A DNA stretch of 64,000 bases from CBDBZL01 sp965213545 (lineage in GTDB: Bacteria > Pseudomonadota > Alphaproteobacteria > Sphingomonadales > Sphingomonadaceae): contig CBDBZL010000002.1 in NCBI GenBank assembly GCA_965213545.1, forward strand, positions 806,001 to 870,000. Direction: 5' to 3'. The notes under the pieces are model-generated. The model did not search any database. It saw only the letters and a list, made by a program, of their open reading frames with translations, and was not told the origin of the DNA. Shown here in pieces: positions 38,762 through 47,372 of the stretch (its first letter is position 1; each line of letters begins with the position of its first letter). The translations under genes were made by a program, and so were the position numbers.

Positions 38762-39780
38762 GTGCCTGTTCGCCGCCCGCCCGGTGCCGGCAGATAGCCG
38801 CGCGCGATTCCATGGCCGATCAGCCTGTCGAGCCACGCCTCATCAGTGGGCGGACAGGTGAGGCCGGTAATCTCGCGCAGCCGGTCGGTGACGAACCGCG
38901 GTGCGCGCGCCAGATAGCCGCCATAGGACGCCAGCAGCTGGCCGAGCACCCGCCGCTCGGTAGATGGCAGTGCGGCCAGCTCGAACTCCTCAGGGAAAAC
39001 GGCGCGAGCCCGCGGCAGATGGGGGAAGCGCCCCAGCGCCTCGGGCAGCGCGCACGCACGCATCGGCGCTCCCGAAGCGATATGGAGGATCGCGCCATCG
39101 GCACGGTTCACCCGCTCGGCCAGCCGAACCAGTGCCCGGGTGACGAAATCCACCGGCACCAGATCAAGCGTCGCCCCGCGGGCGATGGGCAGCTGGCGGA
39201 TCGCGCCGCGCGCCATCAGCCGGAACAGCGTGCAGATGGCGGGAAAGTCGCGGATCGCGCCGGTCTCGCTGTCACCCAGCACGATCGCCACCCGGGCGAT
39301 GGCATGGCCGATGCCCGCCTCGCGCACCACCGCTTCGGCGGCCGCCTTGCTCGCCTCGTAATTATTGGCAAAGCGCGTGTCCTGCCGCACCGGTGTCTCG
39401 GCGATCGGTCCTTCGGCCAACCCACAGACATAGGCGGTGCTCACATGCAGCAGCCGTGCGCCGGTGGCCCTGGCGAGCGCCGCCGCATGCCGCGTGCCCT
39501 CGACATTGACCGCCGCCAGCTTGTCGTAAGGCGCATCGAACTCCAGCGCGGCCGCGCAATGGATGACCACATCGAGCTTTTGCGGTGGAAGAATGCCGAG
39601 CCCTGGCTGCGTGACATCACCGCCGACAATCGTGATGCCGCTGACCGGCACGCCGTCATTGCCGCGAACTTCGCTCTGGCGGTGGACCAGCGCGGTTACC
39701 GTATGCCCTCGCTCCACCAGCCGCGCGCACAGCTCGCCCCCGATCAGGCCCGCCGCTCCGGTGACCAGCATGTTCAGCAT
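38743..39780 (-). CDS. NAD(P)-dependent epimerase/dehydratase (extended SDR)
   Basis: A 345-aa Rossmann protein. The cofactor motif is VTGAAGLIGGELC, the middle has VIHCAAALEFDAPYD, and the active site is HVSTAYVCGL with YEASK (catalytic Tyr and Lys). The pattern of ALEFDAP and NVEGTRHAAALA is like thioester-reductase or male-sterility type SDRs, which act on acyl or sugar substrates. The start is ATG 39780; ATG 39798 is an alternative. It is divergent from the flavoenzyme across a 145-base gap and converges on the GT2 gene. Confidence 0.88.
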   Translation of the reverse strand: MLNMLVTGAAGLIGGELCARLVERGHTVTALVHRQSEVRGNDGVPVSGITIVGGDVTQPGLGILPPQKLDVVIHCAAALEFDAPYDKLAAVNVEGTRHAAALARATGARLLHVSTAYVCGLAEGPIAETPVRQDTRFANNYEASKAAAEAVVREAGIGHAIARVAIVLGDSETGAIRDFPAICTLFRLMARGAIRQLPIARGATLDLVPVDFVTRALVRLAERVNRADGAILHIASGAPMRACALPEALGRFPHLPRARAVFPEEFELAALPSTERRVLGQLLASYGGYLARAPRFVTDRLREITGLTCPPTDEAWLDRLIGHGIARGYLPAPGGRRTGTQRTSG

Positions 39781-39857
39781 GGCCGTCCCGCCCCGCATCT
39801 AGCGCCGGTCCGCGCTGCGCCCATCCCTATGATCTCAAGTATCTTGGTCGATGCATT

Positions 39858-39874
39858 CCATGTCCGGCACATGG
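39858..39874. promoter_or_regulatory. Palindrome in the divergent SDR/flavoenzyme promoter region
   Basis: CCATGT and ACATGG form a perfect 6-bp inverted repeat with a 5-base spacer, located about 50 bases before the flavoenzyme start. It could be an operator for a dimeric regulator. No regulator gene is next to it. Confidence 0.35.
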
Positions 39875-39925
39875 TTCGCCACAAAGTCTATATCGCGCAG
39901 CCCCGCAAGTTTGTTACCGTGGTGC

Positions 39926-41374
39926 ATGACATTCAGCCATGACGCCATCGTGATCGGCGCCGGTTCGGCCGGACTTACCGTGGCGGGAGGGCTCGCCATG
40001 TTCGGCCTGAAGCCCGCTCTGATCGAATCGGGCGCGATGGGCGGGGATTGCCTCAATACCGGCTGCGTTCCCTCCAAGGCGCTCATTGCCGCTGCCGGGC
40101 GCGCGCATACCATGACGGGCGACCGGTTCGGCATCAAGGCGACGACGCACGAGATCGATTTCGCAGGTGTTCGCGCGCATGTCCAAGGGGCCATCGCCGC
40201 CCTCGCCCCGCATGATTCGCAAGCCCGCTTCGAGGGACTGGGGGTGGAGGTCAACCGCGCCCGCGCCCGGTTGTTGGGGGGCGGCGGGGGCGCGATCGGA
40301 GGTGCAGGCAGGGTACTGGCCGGAAACCGCGAGCTGCACGCGCCGCGCATCGTCATCGCCACCGGATCGCGCCCCGCCGTGCCGCCTATCGACGGCCTCG
40401 ACAAGCTGCCCTTCCTCACCAGCGAGACCTTGTGGGACCTTGCCGAATTGCCGCACCATCTCGCCATACTCGGCGCGGGCGCGATCGGCTGCGAGATGGC
40501 GCAGGCTTTCCGCCGCCTGGGATCCGAGGTCACCGTCATCGCGCCGGGTCGGCCTTTGCCGCGCGAGGATGAGGGTGCAGCAGCGCTCGTCCATTCCCGG
40601 CTGGCGAACGAAGGCGTGCGCTTCGTCTCGGGTGAGGCGGAGCGAGTTGATGGCGAAGCAGGCGCCATCCGGATGATCACCAAAACCGGCGAGGAGATGC
40701 TCGCCAGCCACCTTCTCATCGCCACCGGTCGCAAGGCGAATGTCGAAGAGCTGGGCCTCGAGACGGCGGGGGTGGATACCGGCGATGACGGCATTGTCGT
40801 CGACCCGCGGCGGCGCACCTCGAACCCGCGCATCTATGCGATCGGAGATTGCCGCTCCGGCCCGCGCTTCACGCATGTCTCGGGTTACGAAGGCTCGAAC
40901 GTGGTGATCGAGATTGCGCTGGGCGTACCTGCGCCTGTCAATTTCAGCGCCCTCCCCCGGGTCACCTATACCGACCCCGAACTGGCGCAGATCGGTTTGA
41001 CCGAGGCTCAGGCACGCGAGCGCTACGGCGACAGGGTCAGCATCGAGCGGGCGGATTTCGCGCAGAACGATCGGGCCGTCACCGAAGGGCGCGCGGAAGG
41101 GTTTGCTAGGCTGATCATGCTCGATGGCCGGATCGCGGGAACCAAGGTGATCGGTGCTACCATCGTGGGGCGGCATGCGGGCGAATTGCTGGTCCCGTTC
41201 GGCCAGCTGATAACCGGCAAGGCTTCCACCTTCGCGCTGGGATCGGCGATCATCGCCTATCCAACCCGCGCCGAGATCGCCAAGACGCTGGCCTTCGCCC
41301 ACTGGCAACCCCGGGTATTCGGGCGCGCCGGCAAGGGATGGGCCGGTCTGCTCGCCCGCCTGCGCCGGGTGTAG
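39926..41374 (+). CDS. Mercuric-reductase-like FAD-dependent pyridine nucleotide-disulfide oxidoreductase
   Basis: A 482-aa class I flavoprotein disulfide reductase. The FAD motif is AIVIGAGSAGLTVA and the redox-active disulfide is GGDCLNTGCVPSKAL. The NAD(P) motif is LAILGAGAIGCEMAQ, and FAD contact YAIGDCRSG follows. The C-terminal active-site region reads IIAYPTRAE, where many relatives have a His before the AYP, so the proton relay may differ. Lipoamide and mercury signatures are absent. The substrate is probably an unknown disulfide or quinone. The start is ATG 39926; the downstream radical SAM gene follows after 125 bases. Confidence 0.88.
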   Translation: MTFSHDAIVIGAGSAGLTVAGGLAMFGLKPALIESGAMGGDCLNTGCVPSKALIAAAGRAHTMTGDRFGIKATTHEIDFAGVRAHVQGAIAALAPHDSQARFEGLGVEVNRARARLLGGGGGAIGGAGRVLAGNRELHAPRIVIATGSRPAVPPIDGLDKLPFLTSETLWDLAELPHHLAILGAGAIGCEMAQAFRRLGSEVTVIAPGRPLPREDEGAAALVHSRLANEGVRFVSGEAERVDGEAGAIRMITKTGEEMLASHLLIATGRKANVEELGLETAGVDTGDDGIVVDPRRRTSNPRIYAIGDCRSGPRFTHVSGYEGSNVVIEIALGVPAPVNFSALPRVTYTDPELAQIGLTEAQARERYGDRVSIERADFAQNDRAVTEGRAEGFARLIMLDGRIAGTKVIGATIVGRHAGELLVPFGQLITGKASTFALGSAIIAYPTRAEIAKTLAFAHWQPRVFGRAGKGWAGLLARLRRV

Positions 41375-41375
41375 C

Positions 41376-41489
41376 GTGCCGCATTTCCTGCCTATCACCC
41401 GGCCCGATGGTCCGCATGCGCCCGATCGCCGGTATATGCTGCATGGCAAGGACGGCGAAACGGCCAATCAGCGGAGCGAACCGACATGA
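41376..41489 (+). CDS. Possible 37-aa peptide upstream of the radical SAM gene
   Basis: A GTG-initiated frame fills the gap between the flavoenzyme stop (41374) and the radical SAM start (41500). Its product is basic and polar (start PHFLPITRPDGPHAPDRRY, no Cys) and ends 10 bases before the next ATG. Third-position GC is fairly high for non-coding sequence. The ribosome binding site is weak. It could be a leader or substrate peptide, or chance. Confidence 0.3.
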   Translation: MPHFLPITRPDGPHAPDRRYMLHGKDGETANQRSEPT

Positions 41490-41499
41490 TCCAGACCCG

Positions 41500-42483
41500 A
41501 TGAGCGTCGCCCGTTCCCGCAACGCGCCCGCCGGCCCCGCGCCGTTCCGCCCGGCGGATGCCGCGACGCTCGATCCGCGCAAGTTCCAGGATCTCGACCG
41601 TACCGCCGATGGCGAGCCGCGCGCGGTGGTGGGGATGCGCCGGCTCGAGACGCTGTGGTTCAACACCGGCACCTTGTGCAACCTTGCCTGCGCCAATTGC
41701 TATATCGCCAGTTCACCGACCAATGACGCGCTGGTCTATCTGACCGCTGCCGAGGCGGCGCGCTTCCTTGACGAGCTTGGCGATCGCCCGTGCGAGATCG
41801 GCTTCACCGGCGGCGAACCGTTCATGAACCCCCAGATCATCGCCATGCTGGAAGACGCGCTCGGACGTGGCCACCGCGTACTGGTGCTGACCAATGCGAT
41901 GAAACCGATGCGCCGGCACGCGGCGGCGCTTGTCGCCTTGCGCACCCGCTATGGGGACAGACTTGCGCTGCGCGTGTCGGCCGATCACCACACGAAAGCG
42001 GTGCACGAGGCGGAGCGCGGTCCGGGAAGCTGGGCGGTGATGCTGGACGGGCTACGCTGGCTATCGCGCGCCGGGTTCGCGCTGGCGGTAGCCGGACGGC
42101 ACCTTGCCGGGGAGAGCGAGGATGAGGCGCGCAGCGGTTACGCCAGCCTGTTCGCACGCGAGACAATCGCCGTCCCCGCGCTCGATCCGGCCCGCCTTGT
42201 CCTGTTTCCGGAGATGGACGAGGAAGCCGACATCCCCGAGATTACCAAGGGCTGTTGGTCCATCCTGGGCAAATCTCCCGCCGAGCTGATGTGCGCGTCG
42301 AGCCGCATGGTGGTCCATCGCCGCGGCGAGCCCCATGCGCGCGTCGTCGCCTGCACGCTGATCCCGCACGATGACCGGTTCGATTTGGGCGCAAACCTCA
42401 GCGAAGCGGCGCGTCCGGTCGCGCTTGCCCATCCGCATTGCGCGCGCTTCTGCGTGCTCGGCGGGGCCAGCTGCACGGTCTGA
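41500..42483 (+). CDS. Radical SAM protein with C-terminal cysteine cluster
   Basis: A 327-aa radical SAM enzyme. The CxxxCxxC iron-sulfur motif is TLCNLACANCYIASSP, the SAM-binding GGEP motif is IGFTGGEPFMNPQ, and TNAMKPM and RVSADHH follow the usual barrel strands. The C-terminus has additional cysteines (KGCWSILGK, VACTLIPHDD, HCARFCVLGGASC) that could bind an auxiliary cluster as in SPASM or twitch domains. It is not ArsS, which has a DUF3641 tail. The start ATG 41500 is chosen because the upstream frame lacks coding character. The substrate is unknown; context suggests a step in the pathway of the neighbouring glycosyltransferases. Confidence 0.88.
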   Translation: MSVARSRNAPAGPAPFRPADAATLDPRKFQDLDRTADGEPRAVVGMRRLETLWFNTGTLCNLACANCYIASSPTNDALVYLTAAEAARFLDELGDRPCEIGFTGGEPFMNPQIIAMLEDALGRGHRVLVLTNAMKPMRRHAAALVALRTRYGDRLALRVSADHHTKAVHEAERGPGSWAVMLDGLRWLSRAGFALAVAGRHLAGESEDEARSGYASLFARETIAVPALDPARLVLFPEMDEEADIPEITKGCWSILGKSPAELMCASSRMVVHRRGEPHARVVACTLIPHDDRFDLGANLSEAARPVALAHPHCARFCVLGGASCTV

Positions 42484-42563
42484 CCGAAGCGCTCGCGCCA
42501 AGGTCCATCGTGGCAAGATGCTTGACCCGCCGCCCGGCCCTACGGTATCGGCGCCCCGCTTCC

Positions 42564-42634
42564 TGCCCCGTCGTCTAACGGCAAGACTACGGACTCTGAC
42601 TCCGTCAATCGTGGTTCGAATCCACGCGGGGCAT
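42564..42634 (+). tRNA. tRNA-Gln (anticodon CTG)
   Basis: The cloverleaf is complete. The acceptor stem is TGCCCCG/CGGGGCA. The anticodon stem ACGGA/TCCGT encloses loop CTCTGAC with anticodon CTG at 42596-42598, and the T stem CGTGG/CCACG encloses TTCGAAT. The U1-A72 pair is usual for tRNA-Gln. CCA is not encoded. The base after the acceptor stem, the discriminator, reads T. Confidence 0.95.
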
Positions 42635-42732
42635 GCAGCCTTCCCGCCGATACCTTCGTGGTCCGTCTCGTGCTTGGATCGAAGCTTTGAAAGCGCTGTG
42701 CCGAGCGTCAGGTGGGCAGCCCCTAAGCAAGG

Positions 42733-45507
42733 TCAGAAACGCGCGCTGATCCCGAAATCGGCGTTGATGCCGTAGATCTGCCGGGAGAAGGTCTGGTCGG
42801 TTGTCGTCTGAAAGAAGGTCAGCGTCTCGTCGGTCAGGTTGGCGGCGGAGGCGAACACTTCCACATCATCCAGGATAAGGTAGCTTATCCGCGCATCGAG
42901 CGTGAAGCGGCGCTTGTTGTAGATGTCGGACGCGGTGCTGCTGCCGATGCTGACGATGTAGTCGTCGCGGTAATCCACCGCCACCCGCGCCTCGAACGGG
43001 CCGCGCTCGTAGAACAGCGCGCCGCCGGCGATCCAGTCGGGCTGGCGGAAGAAGGGGATGTCCTCATCCTCGCGCCCCGGCACGGTCACGCTGGAGGAAA
43101 CATAGGTCACGTTGGCCGAGACGCCGAACCCGTCAAGCGGGGCGGGCAGGAAGGTCAGCCGGCGGACCAGGTTCGCCTCGATGCCGAACAATTCGCCCCC
43201 GTCCGCGTTCTGCGGCTGCTCCAGTTCATCGAGCGGCACGCCGGCAAAGCTGGTATCGCGTAGCGTGCGCGTGAAGATCGGGTTCTCGATATCCTTGTAG
43301 AACAGGGCCAGCGAAAGGATGCTGTCGGCATCGGGATAAAATTCGACCGAGAGATCGAGCCCCATCGAGGTGAACGGCCTGAGGTCGGGATTGCCCGCCT
43401 CGCCCTCGCCGTCCTCCTCCTCGAAGGTGGGCGCGGTCGCATCGTAATTGGGCCGGCCGATCGTGTTAGTCCAGGCACCACGCAAGATGACCTCGGAGAG
43501 CGGCTGCCAGATGAGGTGCGCGCTTGGCAGGACATGGGTGTAATCGCGGTCGAACGCGAGCGGCGTTACGTCCGATAACTCGAGCGTGCCGTCGCCGTCG
43601 GTATCGCGGATGGCGAAAGCCTCGTAGCGCCCTTCGGTGTGCTCGAGCCGCATGCCGGCAATGAGGGTAAGCGCATCGAACTCGGCATGCGCCATCCCGT
43701 AGCCAGCATAGATCTTCTCTTTGATCCGGTAATCGATGGCCAGATCGTTGAACGCGGTCGACACCGCGTCGAGGCGGGTCAAGGCGGGGTTGGCGTCGTA
43801 GAAGTCGAGCACGCCGCGATAGTCGATCCGCGGACCGAAGTCGTATTGCCCCTCGTAAAAGTCGCCCGGCGGCGGCAGCACCGCCCCGGTCGTGGCCAGG
43901 GTAGAGGGCGCGGCGGGCAATAGCTGGGTTTGCGCGTTGTCGCGGTCCTTGGTCCGATCGGTATATTTGAGACCGAACTTGAAGAAGCTCGGCGCTGCCG
44001 CCTCGTTCAGATCAATCGTCAGATCGGCCTTGGCGGCATGCAGGTCCTCGGTGATGCTCTCGCGTCGCAGCCTGATGCGCCGCAGGGGGAAGGCGGCGGG
44101 ATCGAACAAGCTCTGGTCGATCGCCACGAAGCGCGGCCGGTCGCTCGTCAGGTCGAGTGTGCTCGACTTGCCCCCGGCCGAGCGGAACTCGATGTCGTCG
44201 CGAACCGGGGTCACCTCTTCGGCATGGGCGAAGGTGTAGTTGAGGTCGAGCCGCGCCCGCCCCAAGCCCAATTCCACCCCGGGCGAAATATTATAGAGCT
44301 TCTGCGTCTGGTCGTTCTGCCGAAACTCGCGCGATGCCCGTCCTCCGCCGAAGCTGATTTGGGTCGGCGAGGGGAAGCTGACGGGCGGGCCGGCGAAGGA
44401 GAAGTCGATCTGGTCGCGCTCCTCCTCGTCGGTGAACTCGTTGTAGATCGTGCGCAGGTAGACGCGTGTGTCGGGGCCGGGGCGCCAGTCGAGATTGGCG
44501 ATCGCGCCGATCCGCTCGCGGATAATGCGGTAATCGTAGATCCGGTAGCTGGTCGGTGTGGCGACGTCGCCGATCCTCGTCCAGCTGCGCGGTTCGGCAA
44601 GGTCGCTGTCGATGAACCGCTTGAAGTAGCTGGCGCCGACCGCGATGCCGAACGTGTCGTCAGGGCCGAAGCGGCGACCATGCGTGGCGCTGCCGCCGAA
44701 GCCCAGCTTGCCGGACTTATCGTTGTAAGCGCCGCGCGCGCTCACCAGGGTGAAGGGCGCAAGATTGTCGAACCCTGTGGGGGTGACGATGTTGATGCTG
44801 CCGCCGATCGCGTTGGCATCGTAATTGGGGGTGACGGTTTTCACGACCTCGATCGCGGCGACCAGGTCGGATGGAATGGTATCGAGCGCCACGCGCCGTC
44901 CCTCGGCCTCCGGCACGCCGACCAGGTTGCCATCCACCGTCACCTGGTTGAGGTTCGGATCGACGCCGCGGATGACGACGTAACGCGGTTCGCCCTGGTC
45001 GATTTCCACCGCCACACCCGGCAGCCGCTGCAGCGCTTCGGCGGTGTTGTAGTCGGGCAGCTTGCCGATGCCGTCGGACGCCACGACATCGGCGATCACC
45101 GGCAGGTTACGCTTGCGCTGGATCGCCTGCTGACGCGAGGCGCGTGCCCCGGTCACCACGATCTGCGTGCTCGGGTCCTCGCCAATGAGCGCCAGCACGC
45201 CGTCCACCCGGACATTCCCCTCGGCAGGCACGGTGACCTGCGTGATGAACTCGCGATAGCCCGGCTGATCGATCCGCAGATCATAGCGGCCCGCCTCCAG
45301 CTCATCGATGCGATAGCGGCCATCCGGTCCGGTAGCGATCTGGCGCCCCGTTCCTTCGACGCTCACCAGCGCTCCGCGCACCGGTTGATCCGCCGCGTCG
45401 CTGGTGACTGTCCCTTCGATGTCGCCGGCAAAGGCAATGCTCGCCAAGCCGGTGCTGGCCAGCGCCATGGCACGCAGGAATGTGCGAGAAAGTGATGTCA
45501 ATGTCAT
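42733..45507 (-). CDS. TonB-dependent receptor (Xanthomonas/Caulobacter type)
   Basis: A 924-aa outer-membrane receptor. The N-terminus has a signal peptide (ALASTGLASIAFA) and a carboxypeptidase-regulatory-like fold (GTVTSDAADQPVRGALVSVEGTG). A TonB box region (TQIVVTGARA) follows, then the plug (LPDYNTAEALQRLPGVAVE, RGVDPNLNQVTVDGN) and the beta barrel. The last residue is Phe (SARF), as needed for barrel assembly. The TIGR01782-like plug motif is typical of receptors for sugars and complex nutrients in Caulobacter and sphingomonads. Its divergent neighbour is a PhoD phosphatase, hinting at uptake of a phosphorylated compound. Confidence 0.94.
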   Translation of the reverse strand: MTLTSLSRTFLRAMALASTGLASIAFAGDIEGTVTSDAADQPVRGALVSVEGTGRQIATGPDGRYRIDELEAGRYDLRIDQPGYREFITQVTVPAEGNVRVDGVLALIGEDPSTQIVVTGARASRQQAIQRKRNLPVIADVVASDGIGKLPDYNTAEALQRLPGVAVEIDQGEPRYVVIRGVDPNLNQVTVDGNLVGVPEAEGRRVALDTIPSDLVAAIEVVKTVTPNYDANAIGGSINIVTPTGFDNLAPFTLVSARGAYNDKSGKLGFGGSATHGRRFGPDDTFGIAVGASYFKRFIDSDLAEPRSWTRIGDVATPTSYRIYDYRIIRERIGAIANLDWRPGPDTRVYLRTIYNEFTDEEERDQIDFSFAGPPVSFPSPTQISFGGGRASREFRQNDQTQKLYNISPGVELGLGRARLDLNYTFAHAEEVTPVRDDIEFRSAGGKSSTLDLTSDRPRFVAIDQSLFDPAAFPLRRIRLRRESITEDLHAAKADLTIDLNEAAAPSFFKFGLKYTDRTKDRDNAQTQLLPAAPSTLATTGAVLPPPGDFYEGQYDFGPRIDYRGVLDFYDANPALTRLDAVSTAFNDLAIDYRIKEKIYAGYGMAHAEFDALTLIAGMRLEHTEGRYEAFAIRDTDGDGTLELSDVTPLAFDRDYTHVLPSAHLIWQPLSEVILRGAWTNTIGRPNYDATAPTFEEEDGEGEAGNPDLRPFTSMGLDLSVEFYPDADSILSLALFYKDIENPIFTRTLRDTSFAGVPLDELEQPQNADGGELFGIEANLVRRLTFLPAPLDGFGVSANVTYVSSSVTVPGREDEDIPFFRQPDWIAGGALFYERGPFEARVAVDYRDDYIVSIGSSTASDIYNKRRFTLDARISYLILDDVEVFASAANLTDETLTFFQTTTDQTFSRQIYGINADFGISARF

Positions 45508-45605
45508 TGCCGTGCCCCGTTCGCTCTATGTGGCGGTGCAGCTAGGGACGCTTAGTGACGCGTTAGCGTAGACGGCGGGTCAATCTCGTGACGCTCGGCC
45601 CGGAA

Positions 45606-45623
45606 CTGTCGCCAAACTATCAA
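45606..45623 (+). promoter_or_regulatory. Possible Pho box upstream of phoD
   Basis: CTGTCGC and CTATCAA lie as direct repeats with an 11-base period, in the divergent TonB receptor/phoD region. Each matches five of seven positions of the PhoB half-site CTGTCAT. A further CTGTCAC at 45644-45650 is not in phase. It suggests, but does not prove, phosphate-starvation control. Confidence 0.4.
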
Positions 45624-45664
45624 ATGCCCCCGCTAGCTGGCCGCTGTCACTCCGAGGAACGGTC

Positions 45665-47281
45665 ATGATCATCTCGCGTCGCGCAATCATTCAGGCGGGC
45701 CTCCTACTACCGGCGCTGGTGGCAATCCCGGGGCGGCTCGCTGCTCTACCTGCACGCGGCTTCACCCATTGTGTCGCCAGCGGCGATCCGGACACATCCA
45801 GCGTAAGATTGTGGACCCGCTTCGTCGGCGCGGGCGAGATGAACAGTTTGCGGCTGGAAGTCTCGGAAACCGAAGATTTCCGCAGCCTAATCGCGCAAGG
45901 AGAAGCAATAGCAAGCGCGGCGACCGACTATTGCGCCCAGCTGCGCGTCAGCGATCTCAAGCCCGGCAGGTTTTACTATTACCGTTTCCGCGCCCCCACT
46001 GGCGATGTCTCGCCGGTGGGGCGAACGCGCACGCTTGCAGTGGGACATATCGATCGCTGCCGGATCGCGGTCATGTCGTGCGGCAACGCCACCTCGGGCT
46101 GGTTCAACGCCTATGCGCATGCGGCGGCGCGCGATGATCTCGACCTGGTAGTCCATCTAGGGGACTACATCTACGAGTCCCCGGTCGATCGGCCCGACGC
46201 TCTGGAGGAACTGGCGACCCTGCGCGGTATCGCGCCACTGGGCGAGGCGGTAAGCCTGCTCGACTATCGCCTGCGCTATGCCAGCTACCGCTCCGATCCC
46301 GCACTCCAGGAGCTGCATCGCCGCCATCCCATGGTCGTCATCTGGGACGATCACGAGACCGCGAACAACAGCTGGCAGCATGGGGCCAGCGCGCATGACT
46401 TGGATGAAGGTCCGTGGGAGGTGCGCAAGGCGGCCGGAGTGCGCGCCTTCCACGAATGGCTGCCGATGGATCCAAGGCCTTATTCCGAATACCGGATCGG
46501 CGATCTGGCGAGCCTGTTCCGGCTCGAAACCCGGCTTCTTGCGCGAAGCGAACAGCTCGATATCGAGACAGCGCTGGCCGCAGGGGGCGAGATCGCCCCG
46601 GCCATTGCCCGGTTCCTGAACGGTCCGCTCGCCGATCCTTCACGCACGATGATGGGGCCCGAGCAGGAAGCCTGGCTGGCACAGGGTCTGCACCAGTCGG
46701 TCGCCGACAACACCCGCTGGCAGGTGCTTTTGCAGCAGGTCATCATGGCACCGACTTTCCTGCCGACCATCACCCCCGCCTGGTTCGCGCCTGGTACGGA
46801 GCTGACCATAGAGGAGCAACGCGAACTGGCCGCCGCCAACCTGTTGTCGAGTGCGGGCGTGCCATTTGGCTTGGACCGCTGGGACGGCTATCCGGCAGCA
46901 CGCGATCGGCTGCTTGCCTCGGCCAGGCGGGCTGAGGCTGACCTTATCGTTCTGAGCGGGGACAGCCACAACGCATGGGCCTACGAGCTATCGCACGAGC
47001 ACCGCCCGGCGGGTGTGGAATTTGCCGTGCAAGGGGTCTCCTCGCTCGGGCTGGAGAAGCGCTTTGGGGGCGATCCGCAGGTTATCGCCGGTGACTTCCT
47101 TGCGCAGAACGACAACCTGCGGTGGTGCGAGACCAGCCAACGCGGTTACATGCAGCTCGACCTTGCGCATGGTTCCGCAACCTCTACCTGGCACTTTCTG
47201 CCCTCACGCAACGAACGATCGATCGAGCTAATCGCCAGCCACAGCCTGACTGTCGAACATGGCGCCAGACGTCTTACTTAA
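45665..47281 (+). CDS. phoD: PhoD-like alkaline phosphatase
   Basis: A 538-aa exported metallophosphatase of the PhoD family. The Tat signal is SRRAIIQAGLLLPALVAI. The fibronectin-like N-domain has THCVASGDPDTSSVRLWTRF and the core has RCRIAVMSCGN, LVVHLGDYIYESP (metal Asp), VIWDDHETANNSW and LSGDSHNAWAYEL (metal and phosphate ligands). It cleaves phosphate from mono- or diesters in the periplasm or outside. GAGGAA precedes ATG 45665 by 5 bases. It is divergent from the TonB receptor. Confidence 0.95.
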   Translation: MIISRRAIIQAGLLLPALVAIPGRLAALPARGFTHCVASGDPDTSSVRLWTRFVGAGEMNSLRLEVSETEDFRSLIAQGEAIASAATDYCAQLRVSDLKPGRFYYYRFRAPTGDVSPVGRTRTLAVGHIDRCRIAVMSCGNATSGWFNAYAHAAARDDLDLVVHLGDYIYESPVDRPDALEELATLRGIAPLGEAVSLLDYRLRYASYRSDPALQELHRRHPMVVIWDDHETANNSWQHGASAHDLDEGPWEVRKAAGVRAFHEWLPMDPRPYSEYRIGDLASLFRLETRLLARSEQLDIETALAAGGEIAPAIARFLNGPLADPSRTMMGPEQEAWLAQGLHQSVADNTRWQVLLQQVIMAPTFLPTITPAWFAPGTELTIEEQRELAAANLLSSAGVPFGLDRWDGYPAARDRLLASARRAEADLIVLSGDSHNAWAYELSHEHRPAGVEFAVQGVSSLGLEKRFGGDPQVIAGDFLAQNDNLRWCETSQRGYMQLDLAHGSATSTWHFLPSRNERSIELIASHSLTVEHGARRLT

Positions 47282-47320
47282 GTTGGCCGACAAGCCGCTG
47301 CCCATCCTCCCCGTAAGTTG

Positions 47321-47337
47321 TTGCTAATCATTCGCAA
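47321..47337. promoter_or_regulatory. Fur-box-like palindrome before the iron ABC operon
   Basis: TTGCTAAT-C-ATTCGCAA is a 17-base palindrome with one mismatch, resembling Fur boxes with the AATnATT core. It lies about 40-60 bases before the iron-binding protein gene, where a repressor would block transcription. Confidence 0.6.
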
Positions 47338-47372
47338 GGGCGATAGGCGGGCTGAGACAAGGGGGGTCGGCC

